Below are positions 1 to 4,884 of a DNA stretch of 6,728 nt, piece by piece. Within the stretch, counting starts at the first letter, position 1. Every line of letters begins with the position of its first letter. The position numbers were made by a program, and so were the translations under genes. This DNA is from Desulfobacteraceae bacterium (GTDB taxonomy: Bacteria; Desulfobacterota; DSM-4660; Desulfatiglandales; Desulfatiglandaceae): contig JAUWMY010000138.1 in the NCBI GenBank assembly GCA_030612945.1, positions 1 through 6,728 of the forward strand, written 5' to 3'. Below the pieces are notes generated by a model. The model was not told where the DNA came from. It did no database searches and worked only from the letters and a program-made list of their open reading frames with translations.

Positions 1-16
1 TAAAAAGTCCGGGTGG

Positions 17-90
17 GGTTTATCCGTAAGGATTTAATAAAAGGCTTACGCCTAAATTCCTTATTCGGAGTTTACCCGTAAGGGTTTTAT
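17..90. repeat. Three-hairpin GTAA-loop module upstream of lysA (copy A)
   Basis: Three consecutive short palindromes share one layout, a 4-bp stem around a GTAA loop or its complement TTAC: ATCC-GTAA-GGAT (22-33), AGGC-TTAC-GCCT (42-53) and ACCC-GTAA-GGGT (74-85). Stem bases differ between the three while pairing is kept, and the loop stays GTAA/TTAC. GTAA has the GNRA tetraloop pattern if transcribed. The part at 40-89 recurs in the dapB-dapL gap (4641-4678 plus 4780-4791). Function is unknown: it could be a dispersed REP-like repeat or a leader RNA element. The stems are short, so folding is not certain. Confidence 0.6.
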
Positions 91-100
91 CCCCGAGTTA

Positions 101-128
101 TTGACAAGATCCCTAGGATTTTTGAAAT
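101..128 (+). promoter_or_regulatory. Possible sigma70 promoter for lysA operon
   Basis: A consensus -35 hexamer TTGACA (101-106) is followed after 16 nt by TGAAAT (123-128), which matches 4 of 6 positions of the -10 consensus. Transcription would begin near 135 and leave a leader of roughly 80 nt before lysA, placing the GTAA hairpin module upstream of the transcript. The -10 is weak and no experimental support exists, so this is a candidate only. No lysine-riboswitch (L box) core is visible between here and the start codon. Confidence 0.3.
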
Positions 129-174
129 TTTGACTTTTTACGAATGCATCACTATTGGGAAGTAAAAAGTTTTC

Positions 175-208
175 AAATAGTCAATAATCAATCGAAAATA
201 GTCAATAA
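175..208. repeat. 13-nt direct repeat abutting lysA start
   Basis: AAATAGTCAATAA occurs at 175-187 and again at 196-208, exactly 21 nt apart start to start, with a partial related word (TCAAT) between them. The second copy runs into the A-tract just before the lysA ATG. The spacing equals about two helical turns, which would suit a dimeric regulator, but the pattern also resembles the other short intergenic repeats of this window and may be simple repeat expansion. Confidence 0.7.
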
Positions 209-213
209 AAAAA

Positions 214-1470
214 ATGCACCATTTTAACTACATAGACAAAGAGCTTTACTGTGAGCAGGTTCCGGTTTCAAAGGTGGCCCGGGAAGTAGGGACCCCTCTT
301 TATCTCTATTCTCATGCGACATTGCTGCGACACTTCAGGGCCTTTGACGGTGCATTTAGCGGCGTGAAACACCTGACCTGTTTTTCCATTAAAGTCAATT
401 CCAATCTTGCGATCCTGAGGCTTTTTGTCCGGGAAGGGGGAGGGGGAGATATTGTCTCCGGAGGAGAGCTGTACCGGGCGCTGAAGGCAGGAATGGAACC
501 TGGAAAAATTGTCTATTCCGGAGTGGGTAAACGTGTTGAAGGCCTTGAATATGCCCTTAAATCAGGAATTCTCATGTTCAATGTTGAGTCTATTCAGGAG
601 ATATTGAAGCTGAATGAAGTAGCAGGGAAAATGGGAAAGAAGGCGAGGATGGCAATTCGGGTCAACCCGGATGTGGATCCAAAGACTCACCCTTACATTT
701 CCACCGGCCTGAAAGAAAACAAATTCGGAATTGACATCAGTGAGGCCCCTGAGCAGTACACCGTGGCGGCAGGCTTGAAGAACCTGAAGGTTTCCGGGGT
801 TTCGTGCCATATTGGATCCCAGCTTACCGAGATAAGCCCTTTTATCGATACGCTCAGAAAGCTGAAAAAACTGATCAGAAGGCTGGGGCAATCCGGCATG
901 CAGATTGATTATCTGGACCTTGGAGGAGGACTTGGGATCACTTATGACAGAGAGGAGCCTCCTCATCCCAAAGAGTATGCCAGGGCCATTAAAGAAGAGA
1001 TAAAAATGGAGGATCTGACCCTTATTCTGGAACCGGGCCGCGTAATAACGGGTAATGCGGGAATTCTCGTAACGAAAGTTCTCTACACCAAGCATGCGAC
1101 AGAGAAGACTTTTCTCATAGTAGATGCAGCCATGAATGATTTGATACGGCCGAGCCTTTACAATTCATACCATGGGATTCAGCCTGTGAAAATCTCCGGC
1201 CGTGAAAAAATCAAAGCCGATATTGTGGGCCCTATATGCGAGTCGGCGGATTTCCTTGCAAAGGAAAGGTATGTAGAGCCCCATGAGCCTGGAGAATTAA
1301 TGGCAATTATGAGTGCAGGCGCCTACGGTTTCAGTATGTCTTCCAATTACAACTCAAGGCCAAGGGCTTGCGAGGTGATGGTCAAAGGAGATCGCTTTTA
1401 TATCATAAGGAAAAGGGAGACATTTAAAGACCTGGTCAAAGGGGAGATGATTCCAGATTTTTTGTCGTAG
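214..1470 (+). CDS. lysA: Diaminopimelate decarboxylase
   Basis: Converts meso-DAP to L-lysine plus CO2, the last step of lysine synthesis; a cytoplasmic PLP enzyme of the alanine-racemase-like fold type III group. At 418 residues it has normal length. The PLP-lysine is K60 in FSIKVNSN; the usual residue after the lysine is Ala, here Val. Other family marks are VSGGEL (81-86), SCHIGSQL (198-205), the glycine-rich DLGGGLG (235-241), EPGR (273-276), GPICESAD with C342 and E343, and GAYGFSMSSNYNSRPR (369-384). Together these cover both the TIM-barrel and C-terminal beta domains. The ATG at 214 has no Shine-Dalgarno sequence, only an A-tract upstream, but an in-frame TAG at 199-201 and the typical N-terminus support it. 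First gene of the cluster, 33 nt before dapF. Confidence 0.96.
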   Translation: MHHFNYIDKELYCEQVPVSKVAREVGTPLYLYSHATLLRHFRAFDGAFSGVKHLTCFSIKVNSNLAILRLFVREGGGGDIVSGGELYRALKAGMEPGKIVYSGVGKRVEGLEYALKSGILMFNVESIQEILKLNEVAGKMGKKARMAIRVNPDVDPKTHPYISTGLKENKFGIDISEAPEQYTVAAGLKNLKVSGVSCHIGSQLTEISPFIDTLRKLKKLIRRLGQSGMQIDYLDLGGGLGITYDREEPPHPKEYARAIKEEIKMEDLTLILEPGRVITGNAGILVTKVLYTKHATEKTFLIVDAAMNDLIRPSLYNSYHGIQPVKISGREKIKADIVGPICESADFLAKERYVEPHEPGELMAIMSAGAYGFSMSSNYNSRPRACEVMVKGDRFYIIRKRETFKDLVKGEMIPDFLS

Positions 1471-1503
1471 ATCTACATGGGAGGGATGCGGGATTGAGGG
1501 AAT

Positions 1504-2325
1504 ATGGAAACCGTTGAATTCTGGAAAATGAACGGAAGCGGGAACGATTTTATCTTGATTGATAACAGGAATGGACAGATTAAGGATGAAGAGTCGGGCC
1601 GTTTGGTGGAAAGGGCTTGCAGGCGGAGGGAGTCGGTGGGCGCAGATGGCGTAATCTTTGTCATCAAATCGGATCGATACGATTTTGGATGGCGGTACCT
1701 TAATGCAGACGGGGGGGAGGTGGAGATGTGCGGTAACGGAGGGCGTTGTGTCTCCCGTTTCGCCTTCTTAAAGGGTATCGCTGGCCCGAAAATGACCTTT
1801 GAGACACTGGCAGGGCCTGTGTCCGCAGAAGTAGAAGGCCGCATTGTAAAGGTCCTGATGCCTAAGCCCAGGGACCTTCATTTGGATATTGACCTGAAAA
1901 GCCAGCAAGGCTGGAAGAGTGTCGATTTTGTCAATACAGGTGTTCCTCATGTGGTGGTTCATGTTGAAGACATTTTGAATCACCCTGTCACGGAACAAGG
2001 GAGGGCTATCCGCTACCATACTCGTTTTTCCCCGGAAGGAACCAATGCCAACTTCATGAGGGCAATGGGGGCTGACCAACTGGAGATAAGGACATATGAG
2101 AGGGGTGTTGAAGACGAGACCCTTGCCTGTGGGACCGGAGCCATAGCTTGCGCTCTGGTGGGTTCGATTCGAGGGATGGTAAGCTCTCCTGTGAAAGTGA
2201 AGACTAAGGGAGGAGAAGATTTAATAATCCATTTCCGAAGAAAGGGTGATTCATTTGATGAAGTTTGGCTCCAGGGCAACACCTCGATCGTTTACCAGGG
2301 TAAACTTCACGACGAAGCCTTGTAG
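1504..2325 (+). CDS. dapF: Diaminopimelate epimerase
   Basis: Interconverts LL-DAP and meso-DAP without cofactor, using two cysteines as acid and base; it supplies meso-DAP to LysA and to peptidoglycan synthesis. The 273-residue protein has both active-site motifs: C76 in EMCGNGGRC and C209 in LACGTGA, matching Cys73 and Cys217 of the E. coli enzyme. The N-terminal KMNGSGNDF (8-16), GADGV (46-50), EGTNANF (178-184) and YERGVEDET (198-206) are further family marks. The ATG at 1504 puts KMNGSGNDF at the usual distance from the N-terminus. GAGGG (1496-1500) lies only 3 nt upstream, and a stronger GGGAGGG lies further back at 1479-1485, so the ribosome site is not textbook. A G7 run (1711-1717) precedes the catalytic region but the frame is intact. 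Probably cotranscribed with lysA. Confidence 0.96.
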   Translation: METVEFWKMNGSGNDFILIDNRNGQIKDEESGRLVERACRRRESVGADGVIFVIKSDRYDFGWRYLNADGGEVEMCGNGGRCVSRFAFLKGIAGPKMTFETLAGPVSAEVEGRIVKVLMPKPRDLHLDIDLKSQQGWKSVDFVNTGVPHVVVHVEDILNHPVTEQGRAIRYHTRFSPEGTNANFMRAMGADQLEIRTYERGVEDETLACGTGAIACALVGSIRGMVSSPVKVKTKGGEDLIIHFRRKGDSFDEVWLQGNTSIVYQGKLHDEAL

Positions 2326-2329
2326 CGAT

Positions 2330-2353
2330 ACTCAACCACTCAACTACTCAACG
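2330..2353. repeat. Three tandem 8-nt units between dapF and dapA
   Basis: ACTCAACC, ACTCAACT and ACTCAACG follow each other without gaps, sharing the first seven bases. They lie 4 nt after the dapF stop codon and 12 nt before the dapA ribosome-binding site. The period of 8 is not a multiple of 3. No function is evident; it resembles a short microsatellite-like array. Confidence 0.85.
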
Positions 2354-2364
2354 AGATCTAAACC

Positions 2365-2371
2365 AGGGAGG
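2365..2371 (+). promoter_or_regulatory. dapA ribosome-binding site
   Basis: AGGGAGG lies 5 nt before the dapA ATG, a strong Shine-Dalgarno match and the best in the cluster. It contrasts with lysA and folK, which have none that is obvious. Confidence 0.8.
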
Positions 2372-2376
2372 TTCTT

Positions 2377-3249
2377 ATGTTTAAAGGATCAATTGTTGCG
2401 ATCGTCACGCCGTTTAAAGAAGGAAAAGTGGATGAGGAGGCTTATCGAAGGCTAATTGAGTTTCAGATCGAAAACGGTACCAGCGCTGTTGTGCCGTGCG
2501 GTACGACCGGAGAATCGGCCACTTTAAGTGTTGAGGAACATAACCGGGTCATTGATATTGCCGTGGAAGCTGTAAATAAAAGGATCCCGGTCATTGCGGG
2601 GACCGGTGGAAACAGCACCAGGGAAGCTATTGAACTTACAGAGTACGCCAAAAAAGCGGGTGCTGATGCCACCCTGCAGGTAACTCCTTACTATAATAAA
2701 CCAACCCAGGAAGGTCTTTACCAGCACTTCAAGGCAATCGCAAAGGCAGTACCGTTACCACAGGTGCTTTACAATGTGCCGGGCAGGACAAGCGTCAATA
2801 TGCTGCCTGAAACCGTAGCCCGCTTGGCGGAACTGCCGGAAGTGGTGGCCATTAAAGAGGCGTCGGGGAGTCTTGGCCAGATGGTCGAAATCGTAAGACT
2901 CGCAGGAGACAACATCACGCTGCTCTCTGGTGACGACAATTTGACCCTTCCGGTTCTTTCCATTGGTGGAAAGGGGGTTGTTTCCGTTGTCGCCAATATT
3001 GCCCCGGGAGATACTTCTGATATGGTTGATTTCTGGGAGGAAGGGGATGTTGAAAAAGCCAAAGCGCTTTTTTACAAACTTTTCCCACTGTGCCAGGCCA
3101 TGTTTTATGAGACCAACCCGATTCCTGTGAAGACATCTTTGGCCTTAATGGGAAAAATCAAGGATGAGATGAGGTTGCCCCTATGCCCCATGGCGCCCTC
3201 GAATCTTGAAAAACTTAAGAATGCGCTTCAGGAATATGGGTTAGTGTAA
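2377..3249 (+). CDS. dapA: 4-hydroxy-tetrahydrodipicolinate synthase
   Basis: Condenses pyruvate with L-aspartate 4-semialdehyde, the committed step to DAP and lysine; a cytoplasmic (beta/alpha)8 class I aldolase, 290 residues against 292 in E. coli. The Schiff-base lysine is K160 (VAIKEASG). The proton-relay residues are T43-T44 in CGTTGES, Y132 in LYNVPGRT and Y106 in TPYYNKPTQEG; R137 is the substrate-binding arginine. Numbering runs one below E. coli. Of the lysine feedback-site residues known there, H56, N80, E84 and Y106 correspond to H55, N79, E83 and Y105 here, while H53 is replaced by V52. Inhibition by lysine is therefore plausible but inferred. The ATG at 2377 is fixed by a strong ribosome site. 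A 437-nt gap separates it from dapB. Confidence 0.97.
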   Translation: MFKGSIVAIVTPFKEGKVDEEAYRRLIEFQIENGTSAVVPCGTTGESATLSVEEHNRVIDIAVEAVNKRIPVIAGTGGNSTREAIELTEYAKKAGADATLQVTPYYNKPTQEGLYQHFKAIAKAVPLPQVLYNVPGRTSVNMLPETVARLAELPEVVAIKEASGSLGQMVEIVRLAGDNITLLSGDDNLTLPVLSIGGKGVVSVVANIAPGDTSDMVDFWEEGDVEKAKALFYKLFPLCQAMFYETNPIPVKTSLALMGKIKDEMRLPLCPMAPSNLEKLKNALQEYGLV

Positions 3250-3300
3250 GTAAAGACATCGACCTGGTTTGTACAAGTTCAGCTATCTATTATTGACAGT

Positions 3301-3334
3301 ATTAATCCCGCTTATAGCGGGAGACTGGATTAAT
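3301..3334. terminator. Hairpin after dapA, possible weak terminator
   Basis: CCCGC (3307-3311) pairs with GCGGG (3317-3321) around the loop TTATA, and outer ATTAAT words (3301-3306 and 3329-3334) can extend the stem across a 7-nt bulge. It lies 51 nt after the dapA stop. The downstream tract is only mildly T-rich (CTTGTAAATC), so this is not a canonical intrinsic terminator. It could equally be a processing or stabilising structure. Confidence 0.35.
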
Positions 3335-3571
3335 CTTGTAAATCAAAAGACATATCCTGTTTTTTAACAAATTTGTATCTTCTTCAAATCTTATGGCATT
3401 CTACGATTATCAAATAAACATATACTCTTAGTAGCGCAGGGTTTTAGCACTGCTTATGGAATAGCACGAATAATGGATACTACTGCACTTATTTTTGATA
3501 TTTTTGTTTGAAAAAGATTGACAGATTTCTTGTTGGATAAGGTTGCCCATGTAAGATGGATATAGTGGTAC

Positions 3572-3629
3572 ACAGGATTTATAGAAGGATATACAAGATA
3601 CACAAATCATGTTTATCCTGTAATCCTGT
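3572..3629. repeat. Imperfect palindrome of ATCCTGT words
   Basis: The left arm has ACAGGATT (3572-3579) and AAGGATA (3585-3591). The right arm has TATCCT (3614-3619) and AATCCTGT (3622-3629), its reverse complement in the matching order, with about 22 nt between arms. I recall intergenic repeats made of ATCCTGTAAATCCTGT-like words as frequent in deltaproteobacterial and other environmental genomes; that link is from memory and was not searched. The element ends 58 nt before the dapB start. Confidence 0.55.
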
Positions 3630-3686
3630 CTAAAGGTCTTTTTATAGGTGAACTATTACTATGGTTTTTCAGATGGAGAAATAGCC

Positions 3687-4490
3687 ATGATCAAAGCTAT
3701 TATAGCCGGCGCTGCCGGTCGTATGGGAAGGCGAATCATTTCCATGGTCCATCAGAACCCGGATATTGTTTTAAGTGGGGCCTTTGAGCGGCCGGATCAT
3801 CCCATGATAAATGAGGATGCAGGTCAAGTGGCAGGACTTGGGGAATTGGGTGTTAAAATTGTGGGCGCTCTCAAGGACGTAATCGATCAGGGCGAGGTAT
3901 TGATAGACTTTACCACTCCTCAGGCCACCCTGGAAAACATTCGAATGATTGCAACCAGGGGAATTGCCATGGTGATTGGCACTACGGGGATCACTGGCCA
4001 TACCCTCGAAGAGGTTGAGTCTCTCGGCAGGAAAACCAGGTGTGTCATGTCACCAAATATGAGTGTCGGGGTCAATGTTATGTTCAAAATTGCCGGAGAT
4101 GTGGCTCGAATCCTTGGCAAGGATTATGACATGGAAATTCTTGAAGCCCACCACAGGCTTAAAAAGGATGCCCCAAGCGGGACTGCCATGCGTCTTGCTC
4201 AAATACTGGCTGAGAGCGTGGGGCGTGATCTTGAAAAAGTGGGCGTGTATGAGCGCAAGGGGGCCATTGGTAAAAGGACCGATGAGGAAATCGGTATACA
4301 AACCTGGCGGGCGGGCGATATTACCGGGGAACATACAGTAATGTTTGGGGGAATCGGTGAGAGACTGGAAATTATTCACCGTGCCCACAACCGGGATAAT
4401 TTTGCCCGCGGGTCTGTAAAGGCCGCGCTGTGGGTAATGAAGCAGCCGCAAGGATTATATGATATGCAGGATGTGCTGGGGCTAAAATGA
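3687..4490 (+). CDS. dapB: 4-hydroxy-tetrahydrodipicolinate reductase
   Basis: Reduces the DapA product to tetrahydrodipicolinate with NAD(P)H. The 267 residues match the family's usual length. An N-terminal Rossmann domain opens with GAAGRMG (8-14), the dinucleotide-binding loop. FTTP (75-78), GTTG (98-101) and SPNMSVGVN (122-130) follow. The catalytic block EAHHRLKKDAPSGTA (153-167) contains H155 and K159, matching H159 and K163 of E. coli, and GEHTVMF is at 214-220. E34-R35 after the second strand resembles the E. coli Glu-Arg pair associated with dual NADH/NADPH use (inference). I chose ATG 3687 over an in-frame GTG at 3648: GGAG (3675-3678) lies 8 nt upstream and MIKAIIAGAAGRMG is the canonical start, whereas the longer form adds 13 unconserved residues. 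Its last codons, CTA AAA TGA, overlap a repeat word. Confidence 0.95.
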   Translation: MIKAIIAGAAGRMGRRIISMVHQNPDIVLSGAFERPDHPMINEDAGQVAGLGELGVKIVGALKDVIDQGEVLIDFTTPQATLENIRMIATRGIAMVIGTTGITGHTLEEVESLGRKTRCVMSPNMSVGVNVMFKIAGDVARILGKDYDMEILEAHHRLKKDAPSGTAMRLAQILAESVGRDLEKVGVYERKGAIGKRTDEEIGIQTWRAGDITGEHTVMFGGIGERLEIIHRAHNRDNFARGSVKAALWVMKQPQGLYDMQDVLGLK

Positions 4491-4533
4491 AGTGAACTAA
4501 AGTGAACTAAAATGCCTAAAGTGAGCTAAAGTT
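4490..4533. repeat. Left array of 9-10-nt units (inverted with 4825-4867)
   Basis: Four adjoining units, AAGTGAACTA (4490-4499), AAGTGAACTA (4500-4509), AAATGCCTA (4510-4518) and AAGTGAGCTA (4519-4528), are followed by AAGTT. The array begins on the final base of the dapB stop codon, and the related word GCTAAAATGAA (4481-4491) reaches into the gene. Its reverse complement recurs before dapL; the longest exact inverted match is 18 nt (4513-4530 with 4847-4864). Confidence 0.9.
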
Positions 4534-4640
4534 AGGTACTTAAAACTATGTGAAGAATTTATGTAAGATCTTTAAGCTTTGTTCCTACGGGGGTTGATGC
4601 AAAACTTTGATGTAACTGATCAATATGCTGGGGCAGCATT

Positions 4641-4791
4641 AAAGGCTCATGCCTAAATTACCGATCCGGAGTTTACCCCTGGCCCCGACCTGACTTTCCG
4701 AGGGTAATTTTATGATCTGGACCTCCAAAGCTTTGCAACGTAAATGCCCTGTGCTGTGCAAGTCGCACCAGGGCGGGCCGTAAGGGTTTTA
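4641..4791. repeat. GTAA-loop module upstream of dapL (copy B, split)
   Basis: 4641-4678 aligns without gaps to 40-77 of the lysA leader at 32 of 38 positions by hand count, and 4780-4791 (GTAAGGGTTTTA) is identical to 78-89. The two halves adjoin in copy A and are separated by 101 nt here. The AGGC....GCCT stem is kept with loop TCAT instead of TTAC. GGGTTTTACCC (4784-4794) forms an additional small hairpin in this copy only. Confidence 0.75.
4679..4779. other. 101-nt insert splitting module copy B
   Basis: Richer in G+C than its surroundings and absent from copy A. It contains a clear hairpin: GCCCTGTGC (4746-4754) pairs with GCACCAGGGC (4765-4774) apart from one bulged C, around a 10-nt loop. 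GGCCC near its left end (4681-4685) can pair with GGGCC at its right end (4775-4779), so the whole insert may fold as one extended arm closed by the flanking ACCC/GGGT of the host module. No coding frame and no known RNA family was recognised. Confidence 0.6.
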
Positions 4792-4824
4792 CCCACTGGA
4801 TAGTGAGCAAATACGCTTAGATAA

Positions 4825-4867
4825 AACTTTAGGCACTTTAGTTCATTTTAGCTCACTTTAGGCACTT
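4825..4867. repeat. Right array of 9-10-nt units, inverted partner of 4490-4533
   Basis: Read on the top strand, AACTT is followed by TAGGCACTT (4830-4838), TAGTTCATTT (4839-4848), TAGCTCACTT (4849-4858) and TAGGCACTT (4859-4867). Their reverse complements are units of the type seen after dapB. Both arrays have four units, both carry the AAATG variant in the third unit when read in the same sense, and both end in AAGTT. The order of unit types differs between arms. The array ends 8 nt before the dapL ribosome site. Confidence 0.9.
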
Positions 4868-4875
4868 AATTTTAA

Positions 4876-4880
4876 GAGGT
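4876..4880 (+). promoter_or_regulatory. dapL ribosome-binding site
   Basis: GAGGT lies 4 nt before the ATG at 4885. It is a moderate Shine-Dalgarno match with short spacing, directly downstream of the right-hand repeat array. Confidence 0.65.
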
Positions 4881-4884
4881 AGAA

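Larger units (their letters stand above)
3250..3686. other. 437-nt AT-rich intergenic region, dapA to dapB
   Basis: No credible gene was found. The longest open frame, 60 codons on the - strand (3428-3610), is serine/cysteine-rich and recognisable as no family. Identifiable elements are a hairpin at 3301-3334, an isolated ATCCTGT word at 3354-3360, and an ATCCTGT-type imperfect palindrome at 3572-3629 just before dapB. TTGACA words at 3293-3298 and 3518-3523 have no good -10 at the right distance. dapB may therefore need its own promoter, but none can be placed convincingly. The remaining sequence shows nothing recognisable. Confidence 0.7.
4491..4884. other. 394-nt intergenic region with nested repeats, dapB to dapL
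   Basis: No protein-coding frame of note was seen. From left to right it holds an array of 9-10-nt units, about 100 nt of unremarkable AT-rich DNA, the GTAA-loop module (copy B) split by a 101-nt GC-richer insert, a short spacer, and the inverted partner array ending just before the dapL ribosome site. No convincing sigma70 promoter could be placed. The arms-plus-cargo arrangement looks like a small non-autonomous element, but no target-site duplication was recognised. Confidence 0.7.

Noticed and set aside
1..213. Lysine riboswitch (L box) upstream of lysA
   Set aside because: The characteristic conserved core and long multi-helix layout are not seen; only short 4-bp hairpins are present, most of them upstream of the likely promoter.
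431..448. Possible G-quadruplex in lysA (GGG, GGGGG, GGGGG runs)
   Set aside because: Only three separated G-runs of three or more are present, and the stretch encodes Gly residues at a normally glycine-rich place of the family.
562..1095. 177-codon - strand frame inside lysA
   Set aside because: It lies opposite a strongly conserved gene and has no family features; shadow of the coding strand.
1711..1717. G7 run in dapF as a programmed frameshift site
   Set aside because: The reading frame is intact through both catalytic cysteines to a normal-length end, so no shift is needed.
3428..3610. 60-codon frame on the - strand in the dapA-dapB gap
   Set aside because: Low-complexity, Ser/Cys/Ile-rich translation without a recognisable motif; it is largely a reading of AT-rich repeat DNA and overlaps the ATCCTGT palindrome.
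3648..3686. GTG start adding 13 residues to DapB
   Set aside because: The ATG at 3687 has a GGAG site 8 nt upstream and gives the canonical N-terminus directly before the Rossmann loop; the extension is unconserved in character.
4594..4626. TTGATG-type promoter before dapL
   Set aside because: No acceptable -10 hexamer lies at 15-19 nt spacing.
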